DNA from: Drosophila miranda
Lineage: Eukaryota; Arthropoda; Insecta; Diptera; Drosophilidae
Direction of reading: 5' to 3'
NCBI RefSeq assembly: GCF_003369915.1
Contig: NC_046675.1
Location: 10,230,001-10,294,000, forward strand
Length of the DNA: 64,000 nucleotides
This document shows, piece by piece, positions 36,332 to 49,610 of the stretch. A program made the translations under genes and the position numbers. The notes under the pieces were generated by a model. That model did not search any database. It was not told the origin of the DNA and saw only the letters and a program-made list of their open reading frames with translations. Position 1 is the first letter of the stretch, and the number at the start of each line of letters is the position of its first letter.

Positions 36332-39300
36332 ATGGCTGCCAACGAGATTATGACACCAACAGTCAATGCAAATTGCCAGTACTCAACCAGATATTGTTGT
36401 AAGTTGAACACACACAGATAGAGAGAGAGAGAGAGAGACAGAGGAGGTCCTAGCCTTCGAAACACTATGATTCCTTTAGATATGGGTACCTGGTTGCGTA
36501 TACTTAATAACTCTTATACTATCCAATGCTGCTCTTAACCATCTACTGTCCTTTAACCAAACTTGTTCTATCAATTAGAGACTCGAAACTCGTATCGCCC
36601 ACACTTAGGGTTAAGGGGTGGCTTGATTAGACACTCTCCTCCCCCACCTTTTGCCCTCTTGCAAGTCATTCCGCAGAATGCACGGCGAAAGCAACAAACA
36701 AACAATCCAAGCCGAGCCGCTGAGCCGCTGAGCAGGCAACCTGCAGAGCAAGAAAGAAATTTACAAAACAAAAAGCAAAAACAACTTTTTTATAGAAAGT
36801 TTTCATGCCACAGAGGAAGGGGGGTGGGCGGCTCTCATGCTCATCCAGTGGCAGTCGGTATCGGAATCGGAGTCGGAGTCGGAGTTGGAGCTGCAGCCAG
36901 TTTGGAGGCTCTGTCACAACCAGCCAAGCGGCGGATGGCGATGCGATGCGATGTGGCTTTTGTTGAGCATCGCCAGCAGTCGACTAGCAGCAGTCGTTGT
37001 CGTTTCTTCTGCTGCTGCTGCTGCTTCTACTCGCTGCCGTCTGCTGTTTCTGTCCGCTGCCTCTTTCACTGCCTGACGGCAGCTCGCTTCTGCCGTTTGT
37101 ACGACACGAATATTAATAGGTGAAAGTTGTTGCTTCGTTGCTTCGTTTCTTCGTTTTTTTCTTTCTCGTCGACAGCCGACGCTGCCTTCTGCCTTCTGCC
37201 TTCTGCCTCTCTGGCTGTATCTGTGGCTTCTGTGAGTCCCTTTCCAGCTGCAGAATTTATGTTTCCTTTGTGCCGTTCATTAATTTGTCTTCTCTTGGCT
37301 ATTAAAAGTCTTTGCTTCTCTTCTCTTCTGTTTTCTTCTCTCTCTGGGGGTGAATGTTGTCCATGATTCCTGGTCCTGTCAAAAATTGACCCAGTTTTCA
37401 GGGCCATGCAAATGGCTAAACAGAAAGGAGTATCCCTTACCAATTCCCAATCTCATCACGCTTAGCCTTCAATTTTGGCTTCGAATCAACAACAGACAAA
37501 AGCCAGAGTCAGAGTCAGAGTCAGTCAGAGGCAGAAATAGCAGCCAAACCAAACTGCAAGTTTCTGTATGTCTGTTGTATGTTTGTGGCATTTCCATTTC
37601 CATTATAATTAAGGCTCTTGCATAATCGAGTTTTGTTTACAAAAACTTTTGCTGTTTCGAGTTCAATGTCCCACAGCCAGCAGACAGAGAAAGACCGAAA
37701 GGCCAGGGGGATTGCAACAGTTCCTGCGCGACGCGAGGCAACGCGACGCGTGTGGATCTCTCTCGAACTCCCAAAAAAACTCGATGCTGGCCCATGTTGC
37801 GTATACGCAATGTTGTCTGTTCGGTCTGTTTCGGGTTTCTGGTCGTTCGATTGTGATTTTATTGTTTATTGTTTATCATTAATTATCTAGAATGACTCAT
37901 CGGGTTTTGTGTTCGTCAAAAAATCCAAAGTGTTGCCAAAATGTGTGTCTTTTTGCGGCTGAAGTACATAACAAGAAAATAGTTTAAATGTTGGCGTTTG
38001 GCGGCCATCGAAGGGGGTTGTCGAGTGGAGTGGAGAGTGGAGGTTGCCCAATAATACCGTTGGCTGATAAACCGCTACAAATGATATTACTGACAGACAT
38101 ACATCAATTTCTTCAGCGGCGTTATTTACCCCTTTACCCCTTTTCCCCTGTTATTCGATTGTTGTCGATGTTTCTGTTTCTGTTTCTCTGTTTTCTATTT
38201 TCGTATGGCACATTATGCAATACCTGGCAGTATCTTGTATCTTGTCATTCGTCTCGAAAGTTACCGCAGCATCGGATCTATCTGGCCAATGTCATTAGCC
38301 ACTCCAATTGTTGGGAAAAGTTGTAGCCCGATCTATACGACTAACGATACTCCTCAGCTCTTGCTTTCTTTTCTTTATTTTCTAGGTTTTAGTAGTTCGC
38401 TTCCTAGTCCCACACGTAGCCTCCTCCATTATGCAATTGCTTATTAATTCTTTTATAATGCTTGCGTTTTTGGGAGCCAACAGTATGTTTTATGCAATCG
38501 CCGCAAGAAGTGGGGGGCGGCAGCCTCTAGGTTGATCGATGGCCAGTACGAAATGGATACATTTCACTGTTGAAGTTGCAATTAATTCGGAATTACTGAA
38601 AGATAAAGAAAGAATCAGACAGTATTGTTCGCCCAAAATAGAAAAGACAGACTCTGCGCAAAAAGAAATGCTTAATTTTATTTTAACAACCATCCGCTCC
38701 ATTCATCGGTGTTTCTTTTGCCTTTCTTTCGCACACTCTACTCCACGGACTACCACAACACAGTGGCAGCTCCCTCTCCAGCCCCCCTTTGCGCGCTCTG
38801 TTGCATATTTTGATTGTGGCCGGCCGGAGCTCGTTCCCGCTGGTTTATTAGAACTTTCACTTTAGGTTTTTCTTCAATTGTGGCCCCACCAGCGGAAGAG
38901 TGCCTCCCCCTGGCAGGGAGCACCTTTTGTGGTCTGCCAATTGAATAATAGGCAAAAAGAAGTGACCCAGAAATTGAAGAGATGCTGAGAGATCCAATCG
39001 GGACAACAGACATATACAGATACAGATGCACAGATGAGTAATAGCAGTCGCCTGTCCAATAACGATAGAAAGTTACCAAACTAATTTCGAATACATATAC
39101 GAATATTTATGATTAAGTACAAGTCATTCCACATTTCGAGTGGATAATTGTGGTAGGAGCGAGGGCGAGGGCGCAAAAAAACCCAGAGAGAAAAACGAAA
39201 AAAAAATATATATGAAACCATTTTGTTGGTTTCGTGTGTGGGGAAGGTTAAGTTTTTTTTTTTTTATGTAAGATGCCGCAATTTAATTTGATTTTTATTA

Positions 39301-40370
39301 TTATTGTATTTCTCTTGAAGTTGGGCCAACCATAGTTTTTTTAAATAAATGATTTGGCATTTGAATGCATATACTCGCATCTGTTTGGGGTTTCTTTTCT
39401 TTTTTCTTCCTTTGTTTCAATAAACGAGAGTATCTATCTGCTCTGACGTATCTCAAGCACGTAATGCTATGCGTATGTGTATCTGTGTGTGTGTGTATGG
39501 GTGTACGGGTTGGCGGCTCTTACCGCTATTTACATTAACATTAGAGCTTTGGGTTTTTATTGTTGCTTCGCTTTTGCTGTTGCTTCTGACGGCGCAAAGT
39601 GAAAGTTTCTCATGTGAGCCGAACCGAACCCGAATGGCAAGCCGAGAGCTCTTGAATCAGGTAGATACTATATATATGTCTGTCTATATACTCGCCTACA
39701 GTTAGCGTTGGCTGTGCCAATGATATGCCCCGCCATGATAAGAATATTAATGGGGAGGAACTGGACTCTGAAATTGCTGAAATCAAAAGTGTTTTTTCGC
39801 TCTTCCCCTCATTAGCAGTCCGTTAAATCATAACAGCAATTAGAAAATGCAAACAGGCAAATGTTCATTGGTAAATGGTAAATGTTTGCTGCCACCAATC
39901 GCTGTTGCACTTTCGAAAAGCAAGAGACTTTTGTAGAAAATATGCGGCAGGCAACAGAGTATCAAGTGCATGACAAACATCAAAGAGAGGGGCGAAAAGA
40001 AAATCTTTTTGTAAAAGTTCATAAACCTTCTCGCAAACAATGAGATTACCACAAAATTTTTTGGCTTCTACGGGGCTCGACTCGATGCTGCATGCATGAA
40101 AAGTTCAGCGAAAATTTTCCCAAAGCCAAACCAGCCAGAGAAATGCACAAAGTGGAGGGCATAAAAAAGAAAGAAAGAAAAATGAAAGAAATGATTTTTC
40201 CTAAATTACTTCTGACGATGTGATGTCCATGATAATGACGATGATTGCCAGCCATGATGTGGCTCGTTATGATGACGATGATAATCATGATCATGACGTT
40301 GGCTGGTCATGATTATATGTGGTGCGGAATTTCCACTCCACTGTCGGTTAGCGTACATTCAACTGCAACT

Positions 40371-40404
<34 letters not shown>

Positions 40405-43400
40405 TGGAAAAGCAGCAACACAAAGAGAAAAGTCCGCTGGCAAAAGAAAATTCCCCAACAACAAGTTACTCCGCTCCACCGCTCCACCGCTCCACCGCTG
40501 CTTTGCTGCTCAGTTTTCGGTTTTATATCATCTATTTTGCAGCCATTTTCCAGCGAATTTTTCCAGCCTATTAGCAACTTTTGACTTTTGTCTTTTGTGT
40601 CGACTCTCGGGACTTTCTTCTAGCTCTGACTTTTCTTTTGAAAAAATCATAATAAACAAGAGTGCCGCTCGTATTTTCTTTGCCGTTTGGCTTTGCCTCT
40701 CCAGACTCATTTGTGCATCATTTGGGAGAAAGTAAAAGCCAAGAATTAAATGGCACTCCACTCGCTAGGTTGCCGTTGGCTGCTTGGCTGCTTGGCTGCC
40801 TGGTCGATGACTTGCAGCTGAAGCTCGAGCTGGGAGCTGGCGTATGGGGCGTATGCGCATTTTCAATGCTGGCTGCTGGAGAGAAAACACCAAACCGAAC
40901 CGAAGCGAAGGAAAAGGAAATGCAGCACCAGCAGCAGCAGCATTAAAAGAAAACTGAGCTGGGAAAGCCGCCTCATGCTCGGGCAACAATTTCTTTGGGA
41001 TTCGGCATGGAGATCGGGTTACCATATCAATGCCCAAGTTGGGGCTCCATACCCATAGGAATTCCTGCATTCGTTTAAGGAATGGCATTTTTCCAGGCAG
41101 AGGTTTTGAAGTTCAGGTTGGGTTTTCAAAGATAAAAGTCCAACCTTTATTCTGATAATCTCTTACGGTTGAAAAGCACTGTGTCCCCCCATCTCCCCAT
41201 CAATCAATGTCGCACGAAATGCCCATATCTCAATCTCAATCTCAAGTGGAATTCGAGTACCATGCCATTGAATCGAAGCCAGTTCCATTCTCCCGAAGAT
41301 CACTTTCAGTACCGGGCTGATCGAGAGTAGGGCACGTCAAATGCTTCATTAATTTCAGCCTGCCTGCAACGTTGTATGGCATGCAGGCAGTCAGAAAGAG
41401 AGAAAGAGAGAGAGAGAGAGCAGAAGAACCAAGAAGAAACCTACACAAATCCTGACCCAATTAGAAATTCTCACGCAAAGAGGAGAGATGCAAACCAAAA
41501 AGAAAGAAAGAAAAGAAGAGAAGTCAAAAAAAACGAAACGTCACGGTTAACAATTCCACGTTTAATCAAACAAACAAAGAATTAAGCAAGAAGCCTTCAC
41601 AATTTTCGTTTCTATACCAGGTTCGAGGCTCTGAGTCTGGCTCTGCTCTGCGCCCGAGTGAAAGAAAAAGAAAAGTGCAAGAAGCCAAATAAGCGTGGCA
41701 AAAAGAAAGCAAGCGAAACGAAACGATCCGCAGCACAGAGAGCCAGAGACGGAGCCGGAGACACAATGGAAACCGGGCCCCAAAGAAGCTTACCAACAAA
41801 CCATTCAGCCATTCAGCCATCCAGCCATCATCAGCCATTCTAAGTAGCCATAGTCCAAGGCAATAAAACATGGAATTCTATCAGTCGGCGGCCGCCAATT
41901 ATAAAGGCAACGACGTGATTGGAACACCAAAAAAAAAAAAACGATTCAGAATCATGTTTAAAGATCCCTCCCCTTAACCGTTCCTCTACGAATGATATGT
42001 GGGCGATCCCCCGAAAAGCGTAGTATTTCTATGGGTATTGCAGTTCCGTGGCGTAAAAATAGAACCGGTTCTCGACCCACGAAAGTGCTGTGCTCCTCCA
42101 AAACGGAAGTGGACACAGAGCACACAACCAGATACACTGCGAAAGATAGAGTTGGAGAAAGAGAGATAGGCAGCGATAAAGAACCCATCAGCATGCAACA
42201 AAAACAACAACAACAGGCTACAACAACCATTCAACGTGGACGGTGACGGTGACGACGACTGTGGCTTCGCTCCGTCAAAATATAGGCCAAAAGAGAAACT
42301 AACGGTAAATGTTGTTTCTTCTGCTTGCTGTAGCCCCCTGATAGCCACTCTGCCAAGACACAGACCCATTGGGTTGTTGTCTGCCAAAGAAGCAGCGGTG
42401 GCCACCGCAGCATCCACAAGAGCACAAGAGCAAGAGAAAGAGGAAGAGCTGCTGACTGGCTGGCGAGGATTTGGGTTACATAAAAGGGCGCAAACGGAAA
42501 GTAGAAACCGAAAGAAGCCAACCTCAGAGACACACACTCACGCACACATATGGGTACGGGTATGGGTATGGGTACGGGGCATGCCTGTATGCGCAGACGC
42601 ACAAAACTTGTTGCAAAGAAAGTGAAACTTTTGTGAGCGCTCTACCACTCAGCGATTCCCCCCCTCCAGTTATGGCTGGCTGTGGGGGGGAACGGGACGG
42701 GAACGTGGAGCATGGAACCTGAGCATGTCACGATCATGCGCGTAGAGCAACGCAGAAGGTTGAGGTTGTTTGGCAAGACGACGCCGCGCGTTGTTTGCCT
42801 GCTTTTGGCCAGCGAATAATATTTTTTTGGCTTGTTATGTTTTTTTTTTCGTTTTCTTGCTGATTTTTGTCTGTTAACGATCGCGCCGCGTCTTTTTTGG
42901 GGTTGGGCTAGGTTATAAGTCTGTTAAACGTATCGAATGGGGGCTTGGGAATTGCTCAACCATCCCACAAGATTGATGTCAATCTGGCTAAATCTAAGGC
43001 CCTTGCCTTGACATAGACCAGTCTCTACAGGCGAGTGACGCATCCAGTCGACCCCCAGGGCACAGGGGCAGGGCATACATCTCAAATTTAGAAAGTAGCC
43101 CCCGATGGCATCTTCCCTGCATTCTTTATCTCATTTTTTCGTGCAGTCAGTCTGTAGAATGGTCTCTGAAATGACCAAAAAAATTTTATAGTTTGTCTGG
43201 GGGTCCCAAAGAAAAATCAAAGCAGCCGCCTTTCGTTGAGCTGGAGCTCTTTCTTAGATCCGGCTTCGACTTTGACTTCGACTTCGACTTCGACGAACGG
43301 CAAACCATTTTCTCCCCACATCCACATTCACATTCACATCGAAGGCCCAGGCAAGGTGGCGGCAGCAGGCGCTTGTGCGACTTCTTGGACGCAGTGCAGC

Positions 43401-46400
43401 CAGCCACAAAAAAAAACAAGAAATCAACCGCAGCCAAAAGGCAAGAAATACCGAAGAGCCGAAGTGCTGCCCGAAAGCCCCCAAAAGCCCCGAAAGAGAG
43501 ACGAGTGGATAGAAAAAAGTGAACGAGTAGAAATTACGGTAAATAAATAAAGAGAAGAGAAACAAGCAATTGCCAGAGTCGTCGTCGTCGTCGTCGTCAT
43601 GAGCGAAAGTGAAATCTGCTAATGAATTCTTCAACGTTGAATAGTTTTCAGTCATTATGGACATTGTTGTTGTACATACACACATACATACATACATACA
43701 TACAATACCTATGTATGTACCTACATATGTATGGGCTTAAGCCATGTAACCAGGCAGAGCCCCCCCCAAGCTCATCCCATGCTCATCTCTGCAACTGTAG
43801 ATGGATGAGAGCCAGGCTGCTGGCTTTTTTGGCTACATTTTTCAGTTTCAGTTTCGATTTTTGGGCTTTTGGGTAAAAGTTGCCAAGCAATTAGCCAGAA
43901 GGCATAGCAGGCATACGGGTACGGGTACAAACAGCCTATATAGTGGTCGCGTATGGCCGAACCGATCAATCGATCGATACGCTGTCTCAGATGATTGCTG
44001 TGATTACCCACCCGATTCCGATTTCCAGTCCCACTTCGGTTCGGACTCACTCTCCTTGGGTTCATTGAACACCTTGCTGCCGCTTGTTGCAGTTTTCTAT
44101 AATTTGTTGCCGCTTTTATATGGCCTAGAGGTCTTAAGCGGGGTCTAAACTTGAATTGCATTTGGAAGGTGGCAGGTGGAAAGTTGCAACAGCCTCTCAG
44201 ATCATTGCCCTCAGTCGGCCGTCCCACGGCTCCATGGCCAAGGCCTATTCTTATACAATTTGGAAACCCCTTGCTGATCTGATCTGATTTGATTTCTTTT
44301 CTTTTCATTTTGCAGGGGAAGCAGAAAAAGTCAAATCTTTGATCAGATTACGGGCGGAACTGTCGCCTCTGTTCACGGGCAAGCGAAATGCCTCCAAATA
44401 TGCCTGGGCGTAAGTAGACAGACAATCCATCAGATACGCTTATGAATCGAAGCTTATGTGATTGCATAACTCTCTATTTCAATGTCCATTTGCACTTCCA
44501 TTTCTGTTTTCCCTTTGATCTGTAGCGTGGTTGAACGGGAGCTCAATGTGCCGCTGCCTCTGTCGAAGATCATCAAGAAATGGAACAATCTCCTGCAGGA
44601 GTACAAGGCCATCAAAATGTCGGAGGAGCCCAAGCGCCGCGAGTGGCCTTTTTTCACCCTGATGGATGTCTACTTCAGCGACCAGGTGAACGATCCCTCG
44701 CTGCGTCTCTTCTCGTCCACCAAGACCCTGAAGGAGACCCTCGACGACAGCGTCTTCGAGGATGATCCAATCATCGCCTCGGCCATTGCCGCGGCCACCA
44801 GCGGCGCCTACATGGACATCGATGAGCTGATCAGGCGGCAAAAGGACCGTGCCGCCCTGGCTGCCGAGCGGAAGCTGGCGGCAGCTGCCAGCGGAGCCGC
44901 TGGCGACTACAAATACGAGCTGAAGCCGATGCTCCCGAACAGCAAGTTCAACAGCAACAGCGAGATGGTGAAGCTGTCCAAGAGCGTGGACGATCTGTCC
45001 ATGCAGCAGTACAAAATCAAGCAGGAGCTGATGCGCCAGCGCGAGCAGGAGCAGCAGGAGAACATGGTCAAGATCAAGCAGCATGCTCGTCAGCAGCAAC
45101 AGCAACAACAGCAGGCCCAACAGCAGGCCCAGCAGCAGGCACAGCAGCAGCAACAGCAGCGGTTCATGAGCCACCAGCCGGCTTTATCGCCGCATCCACA
45201 CCGCCTGTCGTCCTCGTCGACGCCACCGGGCCTGCAGCATGCCCTGCAACAGCAGCAGCAGCAGCAGCAACAATTTGCGGCGCGCCAGCAAGCGTACCAG
45301 GCACAGATACACACTCCACCGCAATCGCACATGCAACAGCAGCAGCAGCAGCATCACCATCAGCTCGCTCATCCCCATCAACCGCCCACGCCGCGTCCCA
45401 GCTCGCCGCCCACCACGGCGCAGCAGATCCACATCACGGCCACCCAGCACCAGGCCGCCCAGCAGCAGCTCCACCAGCAGCAGCAGCAGCACCAGCAGCA
45501 GCAGCAGACGCTCAAGCAGCAGCAGCAGCAGCCGTACACAGATCCCAACACCATCGACCAGTATCTGCTGTCGTGGAATAACTTCCACGGCAACATGTGT
45601 CGCGGCTTCCACTCTCTGCAGAAGGACGAGAAAATGGTGGACGTCACCATTGCAGCCGGCGGCAAGATATTCAAGGCCCACAAACTGGTAAACAGGCGGC
45701 GCACTCCCAAGAACTCCCGCACTCATACAATGCCCTTTCCTTTCGCCCTTCTCTTTTCGCTCTTGTCTTGTGTCGTTGCAGGTCCTGTCCGTTTGCAGTC
45801 CCTACTTCCAGCAGATCTTCCTGGAGAACCCATCGAGTCACCCCATCCTGCTGATGGCGGACGTGGAGGCCGGTCACATGGCCGGACTGCTCGACTTCAT
45901 GTACAGCGGCCAGGTGAACGTTAAATACGAGGATCTGCCGGTGTTCCTCAAGGTGGCCGAGGCCATGAAGATCAAGGGGTTGCACACAGAGGTGGGTCTG
46001 GGGATGGCCTGGGGATTATCTGCGCTTTTATTTAAATGTGACTTTCACTTGCAGAAAAACCTGGACAGCGATGCCAGTGACATTAGTTCGCCGCATGAGA
46101 GCGACGGCACCGAGTGCCGGTATGAGCGGGGCACACATAGCGTCAATATAACCAGCGGACATGCCACCGGCTACGGCGGACAGCCCCAGCACCAGTCGTC
46201 GCCGTCACCGTCCCACAATGGCCCCAACCGCTGTCCCACTCCCCTTTCCAGCGGGGGTGGCGGAGGCGGAGGAGCTGCCAGCTACGCCGGCTTCCGGGAG
46301 CACATCAAATCGAAGGCGACGCTGGCGGAGACCTTCATCAAGAATCTCAATCGCAACAACAACAACAACAGCAGCAGCAACAACTTCAATAGCAATGGCG

Positions 46401-47551
46401 GCAGCATCAATCTGACAGAGGCCGAGAGCAACAACTCCTTTGCCATCCTGCAGGCCAACAGCAAGAAGATGCTGGACTCGGCCCGCAAGCAGCACAAGTA
46501 TCTGGCCAAGCGCAAGATCCTGATGCACTACAACACGGAGCTGGGCGCGGAGAAGCGGCTCAAGGAGATGGAACGAGAGCGGGAGCGGTATCCGAGCGCC
46601 GAGCAGCATGACGACGCGCTTAACAATAACCACAGCCACGCCCACAGCCAGCAGGAGAGCAACATCATGGAGCCCATTACGACAATTGTGCCACAGACGC
46701 CGCCACCGGCCACGCACAACAACAGCTTCAAGATTCGCCTCGTGGAGAGTCATCATCTGACCAACAGTGGCGGCAACAACAACAACAAAAACAATAACAA
46801 CAACAACAACAACAACAACAACAGTAGCAACAGTGGCAGCAACTGCCACAATGATGATGAAGAAGCCTTGAATCTCGTACAAATCCCGAATGCAAATGGC
46901 AGCCGGGCCCGCCCACAAACCCCAACACGCTCAACGCCCACACCCACACCCACACGCACGCCCACATCCACGCCCACGCCGGACATACAGCTGATAAAAC
47001 GCGAAGTGGAGCACGACCTGTCGGGCGAGGCCACCCAGAACAATGGCCATGACGAGGAACTGCTCTCCGGCGGCTACGACCGCAAGTACGACGACAACAA
47101 CAACAGTCGCGCAATGGACATGGAAACGGACTCGAACAATAACAACAGCAGCAGCGGAGGAGGAGGCGACATCGGCAACAACAACAACAACAACAATGGC
47201 ATAGCATTGGCTCTGGGGAAGCACAAGCTGCTCAGCGCGATCAATCGGAGCCTGGAACTGGAGCAACAGCAACAGCAGCAGCAACATGCAGAGGAGCAGG
47301 AAGCGGAACACAACAAGAACAACAGCAGCAACAGCCACGGGGAGCACGACAACGATGACAACAACAATCATAGCCAACATTTGGACCTGAGCACCATCAA
47401 GAACATAGCCACCGCCGAGATACTGTGTGGCCTCAAGAGCAAGGTCCTCAAACTGGAGGAGGAGCAGCGCGAGCGGGAAAGGGAACGGGAGCGGGAGCGG
47501 GAGAGAGAGGCCTGCCGCAATCTTAACTCAGAGATCAAAAATGCCGAATGA
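36332..47551 (+). CDS. Myb/SANT-like plus BTB (TTK-type) putative transcription factor
   Basis: Five coding exons: 36332-36398, 44316-44409, 44526-45687, 45782-45991, 46055-47551, total 3030 nt, 1009 residues. The tiny first exon (MAANEIMTPTVNANCQYS..) ends in phase 1, and its T joins GG of exon 2 to make the Trp that opens a Myb/SANT-like (trihelix-type) domain, residues about 23-110 (FTGKRNASKYAW, KKWNNLLQEYK, EWPFF). A glutamine-rich region (about 190-395) follows, then a BTB/POZ domain at about 398-512 (LLSWNNFHGNM, VDVTIAAGGKIFKAHKLVLS, GLLDFMYSGQV), which is the insect TTK-type pattern. The tail is Asn/Gln-rich with conserved-looking blocks around AGFREHIKSKATLAETF, KQHKYLAKRKILMHYNTELG and an ERERER coiled segment. 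There is no zinc finger or HTH. It is likely a nuclear DNA-binding and oligomerising factor. From memory the domain combination could match D. melanogaster CG6118; unchecked. Confidence 0.85.
36399..44315 (+). other. First coding intron of the BTB gene (7.9 kb)
   Basis: Donor TTGTAAGTTG after 36398, acceptor TTTTGCAG before 44316. I see no further coding exon inside. It contains simple repeats (CAGCAA at 40373-40402, TTCGAC at 43266-43292, GTC at 43579-43599, ACAT at 43679-43703) and CATGATCATGAC-type palindromes near 40280-40315. Long first introns in fly regulators often hold enhancers. Confidence 0.7.
45992..46054 (+). other. 63-nt stop-free intron within the BTB gene
   Basis: Donor GAG|GTGGGT and acceptor CACTTGCAG. 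The length is a multiple of three and the frame is open, so retention would add 21 residues (VGLGMAWGLSALLFKCDFHLQ) immediately after the BTB domain without a frameshift. Confidence 0.7.
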
Positions 47552-47691
47552 CAGTCGCTAATCAGCAGCAGCGGAATATAGATAGGCATAAACTGGGAAG
47601 ACACTATTCCCAGATGGAAGAGATGAAGAGTATGCATTTGATAAAACATTAAACATAGAGAGAGACAACATCCACATACATACATACATGC

Positions 47692-47722
<31 letters not shown>

Positions 47723-48830
47723 GGATCTATGTAGTATGCTAATTATAGTTATTTATTATACCATTTAATATCGTTAATGTAATTATAATGAACCCCGACC
47801 CCCCACCCCCACAATACATACAAATACATTGGTTAGGCCTAGCACTCCCATACTCCCAGCACACAACATTTTACAATCCCTCTAGCCGCTAAGACTCACA
47901 CGAATCATCATCGTATCGTATCGAATCGTATCGTATAGTAGATCCCAAAAACGCTGATGAAATTACAAATTTATTATTAGCACTTTGGAAACTCTGGCCC
48001 TGTTGCAATACGTGTTAAGCTCATGTTGAACATATATTAATATCGATTAATCTTATGGTATGTGTAGAGCGCAGTATGTTGTAGTATAATATGCCTTTCG
48101 ATTTTTCAGCTCTAACGCTAACACAGTTCTTACATTATTTATGCATACTATACACGTATGTATATATCGTACAATGAATGTATCTCAACACCAATCACAC
48201 GCATGCATACACATCACATTCGCATAACCTGCATCCAATCTGCACCATACATCGTACTATATGTACACTATAAAAATATATAGTATAGGAATAACATCGG
48301 CCGTGTTCAGAGCCCCCATTCACCATTTTGAACATGATGCCATTTACAAAGGAACAACAAAAAGAAAAGAAAAAGAAAAGAAAAAGGAACAATATATGTA
48401 TCTCGTTTTTAGTTTTAACTTGCCAGACCCAGACACCTTTTTGAATGAACGCACGCCCAGATAATACATAATACCAGTTACCAGTTACCAGAGCACGTAA
48501 CCTTCCCCTGGAAACGGGTTCCGCATCTTGTTAATTGTTTTACATGCCCCAATGTGGCTGGAACGGAACCAATATTCCTCAACAAATTGCAGCAGGCAAA
48601 ACCAACGCATCGATTAGGGCCAAACCTTCGCGCACTCTCAGCCCCCTAATCGCTGTCCTGCCTCACAGAATCAGAATCAACTCTCAACAACGTGCACAGC
48701 GTAATTCGTACAATATTTATTCAACTTATTTACATTTTTAAAATTTGTGTAATATTTTTTATTGCTGTTGAACATTTTATCTATTGTAAAAGAATGAATG
48801 AATGAATAAAGAAACCCGATACATTCAATT
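47552..48830 (+). other. 3' UTR of the BTB gene
   Basis: AT-rich, non-coding, with (TA)n then (GA)n at 47692-47721. AATAAA at 48805-48810 and a second at 48912 are candidate poly(A) signals. Confidence 0.5.
48805..48810 (+). terminator. Candidate poly(A) signal AATAAA
   Basis: Located about 1.25 kb after the stop codon of the BTB gene, preceded by GAATGAATGAATG. It is the first canonical hexamer in this direction that is followed by a GT/T-rich stretch. Confidence 0.4.
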
Positions 48831-49203
48831 TTATAATCAGTATATATTGTTGGGATCCCATATTACCACACAGTGGGTCCATACTTTGTGCTGAAAGAAT
48901 TTATGCAGGAATAAAGATTGGATTGGATATCAAAGTAAATAAAGAACTTGGAATGTATGTGTATCTAATGAAATAAATTCTAAAAAAAAGCAGGGGTATG
49001 GTCAAAAGACAAAAATCATATGAAAGGTCACACGTTTTCTTTCTACCCATACATTTTTTGGATACCAGCCTTGTATGTAGAATGCCGATGGAAAATCATG
49101 AATCAATCGCACAAATTACTGTTCTTACTGATGAAAATCAGGTGTGCAAACCTTTCACAGTCACAAAACACACACACACAAATAGATCCAAGATTATGTT
49201 CTA

Positions 49204-49610
49204 ATTTTGTTTGGGCTTTTTCTTGGACAAGTCCGACTTCCAGATCATGGTGACAGTGTTCGCTGTGGATGAGGATCATCTAGCGTCATTTGTTTTGGCT
49301 GCCAAGCCAAAGAAACCACGAAAATCGATTGGAACTCTCGCAGAATCCATAGCCAAGCCCAAGGTCAAGGCCGTTAAGCAGGTGGTGGCCGGCAAGGGCA
49401 AGGACCTCCCCCGAGGATCTCGGCGAATTGGCAAATATGCTGCAGACCCAGGCCACCTCAACCATGATGGCGGGCAAAGGTAAAGCCACGCCAAATCGCA
49501 TGCAAAGAGGCTTTCATCATAAATTTTTGATTAAATTACGATATTTGTTTCAAAATGAGCAGAATGGGCATCATTTCGCGGCATCAAAGTTTGTATATCC
49601 TTGCAATTAG
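49204..49610 (+). pseudogene. Frameshifted lysine-rich coding relic
   Basis: One frame reads VFAVDEDHLASFVLAAKPKK, then PRKSIGTLAESIAKPKVKAV and KQVVAGKGKDLP. At a ccccc run near 49410 the protein-like reading moves to another frame: PEDLGELANMLQTQATSTMM then AGKGKATPNRMQRGF. A one-base insertion in the C run explains both. The Lys/Ala/Pro composition resembles linker-histone or protamine-like tails, but no globular domain is visible. It is probably a decayed gene between the two convergent genes, or one exon of a fast-evolving gene with an assembly error. No start codon is defended. Confidence 0.4.

Noticed and set aside
36563..37123. 186-codon frame in the first intron of the BTB gene
   Set aside because: Gly/Val and Cys/Ser runs from simple repeats, lies inside a well-supported intron, and has no recognisable family.
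44479..45174. 231-codon minus-strand leucine-rich frame
   Set aside because: Antisense shadow of the CAG-rich exon of the BTB gene (CAG read backwards gives Leu runs).
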